Shown piece by piece: positions 33,131 through 47,300 of a stretch of 64,000 nt of DNA. The stretch spans positions 890,921-954,920 of the forward strand of contig JAKJHU010000141.1 in NCBI GenBank assembly GCA_022316685.1, in the 5' to 3' direction. Under the pieces are notes generated by a model. The model saw only the letters and a list, made by a program, of their open reading frames with translations, was not told where the DNA came from and searched no databases. Each line of letters starts with the position of its first letter. The stretch's first letter is position 1. Source of the DNA: Progne subis subis. Lineage: Eukaryota; Chordata; Aves; Passeriformes; Hirundinidae. A program made the translations under genes and the position numbers.

Positions 33131-34631
33131 CTGGGGGTGACACTGCAGCTGTGCCACACACACCCAGGGGCTCAGGGGGTGACACTGCAGCTGTGCCACA
33201 CACACCCAGGGGCTCAGAGGGGGTGACACTGCACCTGTGCCACACACACCCAGGGGCTCAGGGGGTGACACTGCAGCTGTGCCACACACACCCAGGGGCT
33301 CAGGGGGTGACACTGCACCTGTGCCACACACACCCAGGGGCTCAGGGGGTGACACTGCACCTGTGCCACACACACCCAGGGGCTCAGAGGGGTGACACTG
33401 CACCTGTGCCACAGCCAGGGGCTCAGAGGGGTGACACTGCACCTGTGCCACAGCCAGGGGCTCAGACGGGTGACACTGCACTTGTGCCACAGCCAGGGGC
33501 TCAGAGGGGTGACACTGCACTTGTGCCACAGCCAGGGGCTCAGAGGGGTGACACTGCACCTGTGCCACACACACCCAGGGGCTCAGGGGAGGTGACACTA
33601 CACCTGTGCCACACACACCCAGGGGCTCAGGGGAGGTGACACTGCAGCTGTGCCACACACACCCAGGGGCTCAGAGGGGGTGACACTGCACCTGTGCCAC
33701 ACACACCCAGGGGCTCCGGAGGTGACACTGCACCTGTGCCACAGCCAGGGGCTCAGAGGGGGGTGACACTGCACCTGTGCCACACACACCCAGGGGCTCA
33801 GAGGGGGGTGACACTGCACCTGTGCCACACACACCCAGGGGCTCAGAGGGGGTGACACTACAGCTGTACCACACCCAGGGGCTCAGAGGGGTGACACTGC
33901 ACCCGTGCCACAGCCAGGGGCTCAGACGGGTGACACTGCACCTGTGCCACACACACCCAGGGGCTCAGAGGGGGTGACACTGCACCTGTGCCACACACAC
34001 CCAGGGGCTCAGAGGGGGTGACACTGCACCTGTGCCACACACACCCAGGGGCTCAGAGGGGTGACACTGCACCTGTGCCACACACACCCAGGGGCTCAGA
34101 GGGGTGACACTGCACCTGTGCCACAGCCAGGGGCTCAGACGGGTGACACTGCACCTGTGCCACACACACCCAGGGGCTCAGGGGGTGACACTGCACCTGT
34201 GCCACACACACCCAGGGGCTCAGACGGGTGACACTGCACCTGTGCCACACACACCCAGGGGCTCAGAGGGGGTGACACTGCACCTGTGCCACACACACCC
34301 AGGGGCTCAGAGGGGGTGACACTGCACCTGTGCCACACACACCCAGGGGCTCAGAGGGGGTGACACTGCACCTGTGCCACACACACCCAGGGGCTCAGGA
34401 GGTGACACTGCACCTGTGCCACAGCCAGGGGCTCAGAGGGGTGACACTGCAGCTGTGCCACAGCCAGGGGCTCAGAGGGGGTGACACTGCACCTGTGCCA
34501 CAGCCAGGGGCTCAGAGGGGGTGACACTGCACCTGTGCCACAGCCAGGGGCTCAGAGGGGTGACACTGCACTTGTGCCACACCCAGGGGCTCAGAGGGGG
34601 TGACACTGCACCCGTGCCACAGCCAGGGGCT
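33131..34631. repeat. GC-rich minisatellite, about 36 units of 38-46 bp
   Basis: Unit ggtgacactgcacctgtgcc + aca(cacac)ccaggggctcaga. I count 36 copies of the gtgacac core. Two main unit types occur, a long one with cacacaccc and a short one with cagcc, in mixed blocks. Open frames on both strands are a by-product of the repeat. Confidence 0.93.
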
Positions 34632-34799
34632 GTCTGTGCAGCAAGGGCTGCTGAGATAACAGAGCCACTCTGCAGTCTGGCACCACACAGCAAAGTAAAC
34701 ACTGCCTGCAGCCTGCTCCTGCAGGGTTTGCAGCACTCCTTAATCACATCCCATCACACGAGAAGCCACAGCCCAGAGCACAAAACCTGGGCTTGCTCA

Positions 34800-35060
34800 C
34801 TGCTTTGTTCATCCTGCAGGTTCAGAAGAACCACAGAACCGTTCAGGATGGAAACGACCTCACTGAGTGATCCCCACTTTGGCACCCAGCCCAGAGCACC
34901 GAGTGCCACATCCAGGTGTTCCTTGGGCACCTGCAGGGATGGGGACACCTGAGCAGCCCACTGCAATGTTTAACCACCTTTTCCATGAAGAAATGCTCCC
35001 TGGCAAAGCCCTCCATGGTGCTGCCAGTTCATAAAGCCTTCAGGTGTTCATTCAATTTGA
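34800..35060 (-). mobile_element. CR1 LINE fragment, - orientation
   Basis: gttcaggatggaaacgacct, gagtgccacatccaggtgtt and aagaaatgctccctggcaaa fit a reversed CR1 subfamily. It lies just after the minisatellite. Confidence 0.65.
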
Positions 35061-37210
35061 GCCTCTGCCTTTCATCTGTAAAACACACTGAAGGAAAGGA
35101 GGTGGCAAATGTGACTAGTGAAAACTTTCAATGAACCCTTTCCCCTTTTCACAGCTGAAAAGCCATGCACAAAAACAATCCCAAAAAAACTCACACTACA
35201 AAACAAACAAAAAAAGCCCCAGGATCAAATCTTCCAGGAGTAAATCTTGGCTTTAGAAATTTCTTATTAGGCAACATAATTTAAGAAGTCAAATAAAACC
35301 CAGAAAATTTAAAAAGATCTGCAGAAAAAAAATAATTGCAAGTAGAAATCAATACTCATGGATTTTTCCATCCTTCCCACTAAAGATAAGTTATGGTTGT
35401 GGCTTCAAACTATATCCCAGTATCCCCATTCACAGCAATTCTGCTGGGCATGAAAAACCCACAGCATTGGTCTGGTACCAAACTGTAACAGCAATCATCA
35501 AAATAAAATAATCACACTAAAACATGTGCCAAAGAGGTCTGGAAAAACACCAGGCTGACACTGGGTTCCTCACCAAATAATAAAAATTCCCCAAGCCCAC
35601 ATCTTGGAACATGCATAAACCCAGACCAAAAAAAAAACCAAAAAACCAACCAACCAACCAACAAAACAAAAACAAAACAAAAACCCCACTACACCTCTCA
35701 AACCAAGGCGCAGAACTCGGTGTAATTTTGATGTGAATTATCCTACAGCCCCTGGAAAAAGCAGAAAAACCCAGGAATGTCATTAGTACAGGGATGCTGC
35801 AGCCAGACTGGCATTCTCCAGCTGAGGAAAGGACTGAAGCACAAAGCTCGGTTTAGGCAGAGCTGTGGCTTTCTTGGCAGCTCTTTCAGAAAAGTGCTGC
35901 AGAGCTGTTCCAACACAACTCTGGGAAGCAGAATTGAAATAAAAGACTCCAGCAATCACTTAAATTTCTGAACCATTCTGAGCTCTTTTGCTGTTAATAG
36001 AGAGGTGGCATTTCCTATCCCTGGAGAGCATTCATCAGCTCCAGGACACATTGCTACCCGCTCCCCACAGCCCCTACTTGCTACTTCAAAAAACTGATTT
36101 TGAGGCTCAAAAGCCCTGGCAAAAATATACGTAAAAGGAGTCACAAAATATAGCAAATCTGTAAATAAGTGGCCACGTATGACATGTTACTATATCAATT
36201 AAAGTAATTTTCATGTATATTAAAGTGATAGCTATGGCTAATGGTGAATAATCCAGATCCTAGATGGGTAAGCAAAACAAAACAAAAAACCCAGGACTCT
36301 AGAGCCACCATAATAATTACCTTTTCCAATTCAAAAAAAAAAAAAAAATTGACTTCCAGGGACAGACTAATGCCAAAAGACAAAATAGCAACACTGTGCT
36401 GTGATAACCGTATGTGTAGAAAAAAAAGCAAGGCTGTCTCAGTGGCAGAGGAAGAAAGGAGGCAGAATTCAGAGTTAAAGCCTAAAAAGGGGAAGATATT
36501 CCATTCCCTCCAGAGCTTGATAGAAACTGCTTGGGATATGACAGCATGAACACTGTACTTAGGTAAGTGTCACTTTAAAGTTTTTTATTTTGTCCTTAAA
36601 ATAAATCACAGGCTTTACTAGCTCCTTTAAGAGGTTAGGCTAGTGAATGTTATTTCAGAGAAAAAGAAAACCCTCATGGTATTTTCTCAAAAAAAAATGT
36701 CCCTGCAAGTCAAGTGCTCCTCCAGAGGCTGAAACACAAAGGCCACCCATTATTTCATAAACAGTTTTGTGTAAATGTTTTGTTTTAAAAACAGCACAGC
36801 AGCTCAAAAAATCAAATTAGCTATTCAGGGGTCATTTTCATCTCACTACCTGGCTGTTCCACCTTGAAAAGCCATTATTAAATTGCCAAATTAAATGTAC
36901 AGCAATTAGAAATTGCAGTAGACAAACTAAATGCTGAGCTTGCAGCCCTCTCCCTACAGAGTTACATTATCAACACAAACAGTGCTGCATAAATTTAAGA
37001 CAAAAATGTAACAAGTCACTTTTTCCTAAAATGGTTTTCCTTCCAGGGTTACTTAAAAGGGATACCAAAGGAAATGCATTTTTTTCCCCCTCCCAGTTCT
37101 GCACTTAATTCTCTTTCCACCACCACCTAGCTATACACAAAAGAAAAATTATTTAAAAAAAAAAATCACTTAACAGTAGAATGGGCCAGCAGAGCTGATT
37201 TAAATTTCAT

Positions 37211-37279
37211 GTGGAATGCTATTTGAAGGCCAAGCATGTCGTGCCTGAGTTTATAGGGGAAAAGGTGCAATTACCAGGA
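37211..37279 (+). repeat. Dispersed segment, copy A
   Basis: gaatgctatttgaaggccaa, gcatgtc, then ggggaaaaggtgcaattacc: shared with 48071-48162 in the same order and orientation. Confidence 0.7.
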
Positions 37280-37439
37280 ATTATCCTACTTCCATTTCCA
37301 TGCTGAAAGGTTTTGCTGCTGTCTCACAGAGGGCTGGAACAGCCTTGTCCCACACAAGTGCATTTCTTCAGTCCAGGCTGTGGGATAGCTAATTGTCAGG
37401 AACATTACCTGCCAGTGATAAATGACCACTCATTTTCGT

Positions 37440-38079
37440 GTGTTTAATGCCTTTATTCCGTGCTGTCAGTGTAAATTAACCACCACAGCCACCACCATAT
37501 GTGCAACAGCTTTCACAAAACAAGTATTACAAATATACAACAATATACAACAGATCAAAACATCTTACGCTTTCCACAGCCGTGAAACCTACGCACTATG
37601 AAGTCAGACAGAAGAAATACAGCCATGACAAACGTGACCACTAGAGGCAAAGCAGCTTTGTTCTGCAAAATCTCAGAAAGTCAACTTATTTTAAACATTA
37701 TTATCCCCCTGCAGTGACCCTGTGCCCAGTGTTTACCCGAGTTGTGATGGCAGCCTGATTCAGTGCTCCAGCAAGGACCAGGTGCTCCAGTGTTCAGTGC
37801 AAGCCCTCAGACATCCACAACATGCCCTTAAGTCACAGAATGTTTTTTCACATGCTTCCTCTGCTCACATCCAAGCTGTTCTCTGCACTACAATACTGTT
37901 CTCTTACGCTTTCCTAACCTACCAAAGCAATGCCTTGTCATCTATCAGCAGCATAAACCTAAAGAGAAACGTGAAATTTGAACACAACTGACTCAACTCT
38001 CTGAGAGAGGGTAACATTTACAAAACAGTATTAACAAGAGCTGGCAAACAAGAACCCAAGGAGTCTCTGGCTCCCAGAT
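37440..38079 (-). other. ALG13: ALG13 OTU-Tudor 3'UTR with poly(A) signal
   Basis: From the stop to AATAAA (- strand) at 37452-37457, in the context cggaataaaggc, with T/G-rich sequence beyond. About 640 bases. No other hexamer on this strand was noticed nearer the stop. Confidence 0.6.
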
Positions 38080-38345
38080 TTACATTCCCTGAGGTGCATC
38101 AGGAGGTGCAGGGTTGGGGGAGGCCATGTAGCCGACCTGGGGTGGTGCTCCTGAGCTCCCAGCCTTGGCCACTGGTGGGGAATTTCCGTGGGGAGGATTG
38201 ACTGGATGCCAGGTCCCAATGTAGCGGTAGGCAGGAACCAGAGAGTCAAAGCCGGGCAGAGGCTGCTGGCTGTAGGGGTCTGACACCACCGGGTAATACA
38301 CTGGCCCATAGGGCAGGGGTGGAGGCTCTGTGTTTTGGAAGTTAC
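38080..38345 (-). CDS. ALG13: ALG13 OTU-Tudor exon 23 (last coding exon)
   Basis: 266 bases to TAA at 38080-38082, acceptor tttttttaag. It reads [37 protein letters not shown], and ends PPDAPQGM. The human end is PQGM too. Confidence 0.92.
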
Positions 38346-41300
38346 CTTAAAAAAAACAAAAACAGAACAAAAAAGCACATTCACACACTCCAGCCACATT
38401 GATGACCTTTTTACACAGGTTTTCACAAGCATAGCATCACTCAAACACAAACCATTTGCTGATGCCTCCAAGGGAACCTGGTGGACTTCAGCTTGTCCAG
38501 CATCAGGGAAGAGCTGAGGCAGTGACTGATCCAGGACAGGAGCTGGCTCAGCGTACGCTGGGTAGACTTCCACTGGAGATGGAGGCAGCACTGGCTGCAT
38601 GTACATCATGGAAGGCCAACAGCTCTGATGGCAATACTTGCAGGAAAAGGGAAAACATGATCATGCACACAGCCACGCTATCTCCAGCCCTCCTCCAAAT
38701 CACTGCTACTTTCACATCTTAAGGTAGGAAAAAGTGAAGGTTTTTTCCTCCCAAGCCCTTTAAGACATTATAAACAAAAAAATCCCATCAAACCAACACA
38801 GCCTACCAGGAAAGATTCTGCAATACCTGCAGCAAGAGCCAGACTGCTGTTGGGTCAAAAGCCTTTACAGAGGAAGAAGATTCCCACTTACTAACTTTGT
38901 CATACTCAGATTTTTCCCATTTCTTCAGCTGAAGGAGCTCATGCTGCTCTTTTTACTTCCCTGAGCAGCAGCACTGACACTGCACGTGAGTACTGCTGCA
39001 GAGAATGCTTCAGCAGAGCAAATAGAACACAGAAATGCTGCTACCCAGTCTCAGCTCAGCTGCATGAATCCTAGGAGGCTCCATCCATGCATCTCTAAGT
39101 GGGATCTTTGATGTCTTATTTAAATGCACAAATTCTCTTAAGATTGGTGCAGGTTCTTTCCTTTTCTTCATAGGAAGAATATTTATCCACCATCAAAAGC
39201 ACACAAAAAACCCCAAACAAAAACAACAACAAAAAAACAAACAAACAAAACCCCAAAAAACCCAAAACATCCCAAACAAAAGTAAACCTAAAAATCCACT
39301 ACCACAACCCACAGTAAAACAATTAATATGGTGTACTTCACATTTTGAGGTAGAACTTTCCTTCCTGAGCCAGGCTTTAATCTCCACCAAGAAATATTAA
39401 TAGCCCAGTGCACAGAATACACATTCAGGACACTTTAAGGTTTCAAATACATCAGTACATTTGTCAGAAACCCAGCAGTTTTTACAGGCAATTTGCTATA
39501 CTCATTTTAAAAGCACTTACTTGCAATCCCATGTTAAAATAATACCGCAAGATCTTTGTATCTGAAATTAAAGGATAGAACATTAAAGAGCAGAGGAATA
39601 TAAACCAAGAAGCAAAAGCAACTTATATTAAGAATATTTTATTTGAAGTTATTCTTACTTAATGAATAACAGTATTTCAGCACTACCTTTTCTTTAAAAT
39701 TTCAAGGGTAAAGAATGTATCTTGACTATAAACAGTTGAACTAGTTTTATCTTTTAACTAAATACAGTTAGATGTTCGTGCAATGGCAGAGCATTTGTCT
39801 GACCAATAGTTATTTAATTCAATGACTACATTAGCTTTAAGTTTATTCATCTTGATTACTCAAGTGATAACTCAGTTTTTTTACAAGTCACCACTGTCTG
39901 AGCAACTAGGACTTAACACAGAGCAATCCTAAGACCTTCTCATCAAATTTTGGGCCCCCCTAGCTGTTACATTAAGCTCAGTAGAGGCAGGAATAAGGAG
40001 TATATTCCTTCCTCACAAGGGTACTGAGTTCTCTGCTTTCTTGCAGAGTCTTTTACTTCTCTCTTCCCTGTACTGAACCACTTGTCCCCAGCCAAGCAAA
40101 TGATAATGCTGAGAAACAGTCCCAGGTGTGTGAAGGACTTTAAAAACCTCTTTCCAAAAGCAATAGGGTTTTGAACTTGGAAACACATTTCCAACTGTCC
40201 AAAAACTGTGAAGCAGCTTTAAACCTTTAAAGTTGACCCAATGAAAGGACAAAAAAAAAAAAGTGTGTGTGTTTAATCCCACTATGGAGTTCTGGAACTG
40301 CACATGAGAAAAAAAATGGATTTCTTAGCTTCCAATACAGATTTGCTTTGAAGGCACAGGAAGAGCAAGTGACCTATTCCACAGCACAGGCTTTGAGCTC
40401 CCAGCTGTACTAAAGCCAAGGGAAAGCAGGGAGACAACTCAAAAGAAGCCACAGAGGGATTCAACTCAGCAACACCTCCAGAGTGACTATATTCCATCTT
40501 CACAAATACCCACCCTCCCCCAGCCCTGTACTCTCTGGCACTTTATGTTGTGTTTTGCTGCAGGAAGGCAAAAACATCAGCAAAGCAAGCCACAGTTTTA
40601 AAATGCACGAGGATTTGTTCCTCTCACTGCTGCCAATTCTCAATTCTTTCACTGTTCAGCCTGTCTATCAGGGCAACAATCCATGCAGCTGTTTTAGGAA
40701 ATGCACACAGATCCTTCATCCTGGAAGTGCTGGTGGTCTGGCTGTAACACTGACCACAATCAGTAAAACAGTAAAAATACTCCAAAGACTTACTCAAACT
40801 TTTCAGAATATAGCTGAAATTCCATCTACATCTGGAAAAAGTTGGTGTTTAAAAAAAAAACCAAAAAAACCAAAACTAATTTTGTTCTTCAACTGTTTAT
40901 GCAAATCTATGCAAAGCAAGCATAAGAGCTGAATGAAACAGCTGCTTCCATAGCAGCAGTAACAGTACAAAGAATTGCTGGGAGACTGAAGTGACAAACT
41001 GACACTGGAAATACTGACATCTGTGGAACAATGGAACAGAAGTCAGTACAGTAGGAGAGTAGTTTTTGTTTATATTCCTCTTTTAGATGTCTGGAAATCA
41101 AGTCCATCTTCAGTAAAACGTGATAACCTTATAAAGCAACAGCTAAGCCAAAAAAAGTTGCCCATCCTGACATGAAAATCTAAATACCACACTGATGCCT
41201 GATAAAAATCTCATCTCCTGACAGTTTTTATTGTGCTGATGGGAAGCTCTGCCCAGGACTGAACACAGAGTGTTTCAGAAACACAGGCTTTTAGCAACAG

Positions 41301-44300
41301 CTCCTTCAAATACAAGGCACCAGGCAAGGGCAGGGCACCTGAGATCACTGTGTTAATAAACACACTTGACAAGTCCTAAATGCCATTAAAACAAGACACA
41401 AGGCACTATGAAAACTGGAACTAAATGCAGATTTAAGTAATGTTTGAGCCCACAGCAGGATTTCTTCCCAGGTCCAGGACTTCCCAAGTCCTGCTCCCCA
41501 TCTGTACCAGGGCTGGTGTCTTTAGCAAAGCACTCACAACTCCAGGTCAAGCACAGCCACATACTTCATCCTGCCCAGCTCCAGACCTGCTGGGTTTTTT
41601 AACTTACAGGCCATATAGATTATACTCCAGCAGTGTAACATAAATGCTACATGCAATATTATTAACCAGCAATCTTTAAAATTCCTACAGTCTGACAAGG
41701 AGACTGGCCAATATGATGTGGACTGACTCAGCTGAAGGGTTCCAGGTAGAGTCTGGAGAGGTTATTGATCCACATCCACACTCCAGATTCTTGTCAGCAC
41801 ACTTCCCAGCCCATTCTCCCAAGTGAGGAAAGCCTCAGTTAAAGGGACTCAACCAAAGCTGGAAAGCAGGAGCTCTGCTGTGTGCATGGGATCAGTGATG
41901 GTAGCACAGCAGGGAAGGGGAACCAGAACAGCCAAGATTAACAAACCTTGGATTTGAGGGCACAGGTGAGACAGCAGAGTAACTGCTGAGCACAGCAGTT
42001 ACCGTGAAAGCAGCAGGCTTGGTCTCTGCACTCTCACTGCTGAACAGCTGACATGGAGCTTACACACTTGCATCCATCCCAGCGGATGGCAGTGCATGTG
42101 ACAAAGCTACACACCCAACAAACAAGCTGACCCCACACTTCAGCCCTGGTTTGTAATACCACAGAATTACAGCTTGGAGCCATAAAGGAAAACAACCAAA
42201 ATACCCCACCGAACCGTGCAACAGCACAGCTTATAAATACACTGTTCTTATTTTAATCAGTTATGGAAAAGTGATTATTCTGCAACAAACAAGTATGATA
42301 TAGGCCAAGCACAGTCTCCCTGGGCTTTATTTAAAGTGATGTCTAGAGCTGCAATAATCACATATTTGAATCAGATACAAACTTTCTGTTCAACTCTGAG
42401 AATGAAAATGTTTTAGCATAAGTATCTGTAATATTATTTCTCACTCCCTTCAAGTTGCAGAGAGCCATTTCTTCTCACTATGTGTTCTCACTTGGTGTTC
42501 TGTTAAGCTTCCAAGGAGAACACAAGTCAGAAGTGTGCTGGAGAGCAGCAGGAGTAAAAAATACAAAACACCATCATTACCTCGAGGCAAATCACTGCCA
42601 CTGGGATCACAAGAGTAAGCTGGAAGAACAGCACTGGCTTCTCCCACCTCATTCACTGGGGGAAGAGGAGCTGAATAAATTGGGAACGGCACCGAAGAAA
42701 CTGCTACAATTGGAAGGAAACAAATGTCACCCAAAAAGTCAACTTTGCTATGGTATGTCAAATGAGTAAGGTGGTAAATTACACAATTCAGTATGTACTC
42801 TGACACCTCGGTGCCCCTAAATACTGGCTCTAACAAAATTCTGTTCAGCAATCACTCTGAAAGCTGTCCAGAAGAAATTGTAAAACTAGATGGGAAGGTT
42901 TCAATCTCTCAAGGCTTAACTGCACTTCTATCTGCAAGCTGGATATCCTAGTTAAAGGGAAAAAAAAAAGTATTTTTCAATCATTTCCTCATATTAGAAG
43001 GTAGGCTAGACTTCTAACACAGATAGTTATCTAAGAGAACAAACTAATCACTTCCAGTCCTCTAAAGTGTGACAGTAAACCCACAAAAACAAGGAAAGGT
43101 TTGAGACATCCCAGGACAAAAATCTTCTGGACAGATAACTGTTAAATACTCATTTAGGTGGCCCACAGCTCTAACACAGCAGCAGGTTGGCACCAGTGAG
43201 CAGACAGCTTTGAGAACCATGCTGACTAAACTCTCATGCAGAGTAGAAAAAAAAAAAAAGTAAGAAAAGTGAGACAGAACTGAGCAGAATGGAAGGTGGA
43301 GATTTTTTTAGATGCTACATGAAAAGTTAAAGACAGGAGAAGTGCTCTTTGCAAGAAGAAAAAGAGAATTTTTATGTAACTCCCATTTTCCAAGAGCAAA
43401 GCAGGTACAGCACTGTGGAAAGTGCACCCTGTGACTACCCACAAACCTGATCTCCTTGCACAGAGGAAACTAAGGGTCACAAAAATGAACTGGGCCCAGA
43501 AACACCCCAGCCAGTGCCTCTCCTGGAAGTGATAGTGTTCTAGAGGCTTGCTACCCCAACTAAAGAGGAAAATTAGCTGTAGGAAAGGGGAGTTGAAAGG
43601 AGCTGCACTTAATTTCTGCATTCTGAAAGAGTTTTCTAGCAAACATTTAGCATTAACCGTTAAAGGTGGGAAGGGAGGGGAAACCCAAAGCAGAGACCTC
43701 CAATTCCCATAAAAATTCAGGGGCAAAAGCCCCATCAAAAGGAGAAGTCAGCAGCCAAGTTACAACTGCATCATTTTTAACCAAAGCAAATGACACTTTT
43801 TAAAATCTTTTAGCACTTGTTTTGGATGGCGGGGGGGAAGGGAGGGGAAAATGTAACTGAAAACTTGGAAATCCAAGTCCACAGCTGTAGTCTGTACACT
43901 CTACCTGGCCTCCCCAAAGAAAAGGGAGATACTATGACAGGCTGAACTGCTGTTTGTGGGGGAGCTGCTGTTATGACACTGGCTGGAGTGGAGGCAGCAG
44001 AATTTGAAGAGAGACCTGTAGCTGGAGCAGTATAAACATCTGTGGAGGTGGAAACTGTTGCAGAGTTCACCAATACCTGGAAAAGAGTCAAGAGTATTCG
44101 ACAGTCTGCCTCTGCAGCTGGCTTTGAAAAAGACTATGAGAAAATACCACTTACTTCAAAAATTCTCACTTCACAAAAATCCATCTTTTCAATCCTAGCC
44201 GTAAAGGCACTAACTATCCAAACTCCCTAAGAATTGGCTTGAAAATACCAGTTTAGAGTTGCAGACACCTGCAAGGCATCTCCTGTTTTGCTTGTATTTG

Positions 44301-47300
44301 CAGGGAATTGCATCCTCTGCTGCCAGAGGCTGTGAGGGGTCCCCACAAAGTGCCCCAGTCCAAGCAGAGTAGTTATCTCTGCAGGGCCACCACAATGAAG
44401 TGTGAGATACAGCTCAGAGTACCAGACACTACCTTCTGGGGATAGCTGTAGGAAGCCACTTCATCTTGAGGTGACACGGAGACTGGCCCTTCTTCCTGAA
44501 GGGATTCCAAAGCAAAGCAGGGTTCATTTCAGTGGCAAAGGAGCCACAAAACACACCACACCCCTATTTTTTATGTTTAAATGTATGGGCTATACACCCA
44601 GAGTGTCTTTTGTAGCTCAACTAAACAGAGTTTTATTCTGATATGCTCAGGACCGCTTTCACACCCACTGTGGAGCAGCAGGCGACTAAAGATGTAATTT
44701 CAAATTTCAAAAAAAAAAAAATTAAAATTCCAAGCTAAATTCTACCACAGATGAGATCTCTCCAGTCCCACAGAGGAGGACTAAGATTAACTGGAATACA
44801 ACCTGAAGGGGGGCCTCATAAAAGCAAGGGCTGTCTGGAGCAGAGCAAAGTAAACAGCACTCAAATACACACTCTCTCTTTGCAGAGGGAAAGATGGAAA
44901 ACCATTAATGTATCCAGTGCAATTCAGACTGTACTTACAGACTCAGATAAACCTCACCATTCAAGGAGGAAAAGGATGGTGAATATATAAAGATTTAATT
45001 TCTTTCATGAAGTCTCTGGCCTACTATGCATCCAAGGACAGTTTCCACGAATGCCACACACCTTAAAGATTTCAAATCTGAACAGTCTGTGAGTAAAACT
45101 TACCAAGTTTGCTGTAGGTTCTGCTGAAGTAAACACTGTTGGATTCTCACAGTTGGGATCTGGAGGACACAGGCAAAATTAATTGAAAAGAGCCACATTA
45201 AATCTAATCATTCATAAATTTATAAAAAGCCCTTAATTGATACTACATTCATCAAATATTCTATCAGTAAAGCTTACACTTTTACTCACCTGGAGGTGCA
45301 TAAATATATTCTTCATGAAATTTCCCTACAAGGGAGAGAGAAGAGGAAGTTTTGATTCAGAGGGAAAATAAAAAAAGAAAAAAGGAGGGGGGAGGAAAAA
45401 AGCTTAAAGCTGGAGTTACTGCAATTACATTTTAGTGCATTCATTAATAACCTGATTTCACTATCCTCTCACACACAGCTAATTATCTCCTTTAGGAGCT
45501 GTAAGGAACCTACTTTTGACAATGAAAAGTACATTCATAATCTCTTAATTTATTTTTTTTTCCCCATCAATCCTTTTAGAACTCACCGTTTTCACTTTCT
45601 TCCTCCTCCTCTAAGGCACTCAGGGTCTGCTTGTTAGATGGTACAGGGTTTGGACTTCTCCTTGCTACCCAAAATGGCCCTGGACCACGGACAATGGGAG
45701 CAGGACTACTGTGGCTCTGAAAAGCAAAGTCAGAAGCACACATTTAGAAATAATTTAGAACCTTTCCATGCTCTACAGACAGACACACAGAAACAGGCTG
45801 GCAGGCCCAGCTTGCTGCAACCAAAGCTTACTAGAAGCACCATCTGTGTGTCCATTCCAATGCAACAAACATTTCTTTCCTTTTCCTTCTGTTCTGCCTT
45901 GCATAATTAAGGTAATTTAGAAGCTTTACCATTGTCCTATGCCATACAGCCAAGCTGCTCCCTCCCAGAAGTCTATCCCAAGCTCTAACAAAGCCACAAA
46001 GGAGGGAAGAAGATCCCAGACAAGGCTGCTACCCCCAATATGTATTACTGCATTCCTCATTCCAGGGCATTACTCCCACACCAGCAGCAGATCACTTCTT
46101 CCAGACATTGCTCATCATGGAGAAAAATCATCTTTAGTCACAACTAGTGGAACCAAGAGGTGGCTGCTGGCAGAGACAGCAGTGTCTGCACTAGGCTGGC
46201 CCACACATGCAACCCTGACTGTTTCAGAGTTAAGCACACCCCAAGGTCGCCCACAGCACCCCTTCATTGTTTTACACGGCCTTTGTTGCTGCACTGAAAT
46301 CAGTTTTTAGCTGCACCCCAATTTAAGAGATCAGTTCTCTGAAGGAGGAATACAGAATTAAGATGCTTGAGTAGGAGAAGTTGATTCAGTCTTTTGTGAT
46401 GGCTAAGGTGACACCCAAAACGCTCCTCAGAAGACAATGGTGACTATGAAATGGATAAAGTGCTCAGAGAGGCTTGAAAGATTTCCAAGGTTGAAGCAGA
46501 GGTGTTAAGTGAGAAGATTCTCCCACCAGGCCTCTAGCAGCATGGCAGAGTCCTCTGTGAGGTGCATCTTTCCCCAGGAAATGTCACATTCCTTTACTAA
46601 ACAAGACAAGGAAGAGACAGAGAAAAAGCTTTGGCATTGACAATAAAGTCACTGAATGAACATGAAAACCTATTCATTAGGAGCTGCAGGCAAGTCTAGC
46701 AAAGGAGGAGAAAAAGCCACTGAGCTGTATTGATTTCATGCTGGAAAAAAACCTGCAGGATAATGTGTCCTTATTCCTTGACACTCTTGGAGGAAAAATC
46801 AGAGCAAAGATTAAAAATCTAGTACATCAGAGCAGCTCTAAGCATATTCTCTCTCCCTCATTTAAATACAAGTCTAAGCCTAGTTAAGTTCACTGCTTCG
46901 ACACAACAAAAAAATTCAAACATACCAAGTTGGTTTTGTTTGGATTTTTTTAGTCCATTTTCCTATTCAGATACCTACATATAAATTGATTTTTTAAGCA
47001 CATCCATCCAGCTTTGGACTAGGTTTAGACAACAAATAATGAAAAAAAAAAAGGCATTTTAAACTTTAAGAATACACTTTGCCCCTTTATCTACAACTCA
47101 ACAAAGAGACTGCTTTAAGAAAAATCTAGGTTTGTATTTCTCTCCTGTTTCTATAGCAGAAGAAACTGTCAGGAACAACAAGTTAATCCAAAATATCACA
47201 GCTCTAAATTCATAGGAAAAAAAAATCCAGGCTATCACTATCCAGTTTCTGAAACTTACTACACAAATAATAAATTATAGTGCGGCAAGTAAGTGAAAAG

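Larger units (their letters stand above)
30240..37430. other. Convergent intergenic region between TRPC5 and ALG13
   Basis: Holds the LTR at 31292, the minisatellite at 33131, a CR1 at 34800 and A-rich tracts (30191-30230, 35625-35690). Short open frames here have no splice context, domain or homology I recognise. Confidence 0.65.

Noticed and set aside
32864..34747. Many open frames, up to 264 codons, in the 33-34.6 kb array
   Set aside because: By-products of a tandem repeat that lacks stops in several frames; the peptide is the same motif over and over in unrelated frames.
38031..38609. 192-codon - strand frame reading across OTU-Tudor exons 22 and 23
   Set aside because: It runs through an intron with good GT/AG ends and changes frame relative to the conserved protein in the last exon.
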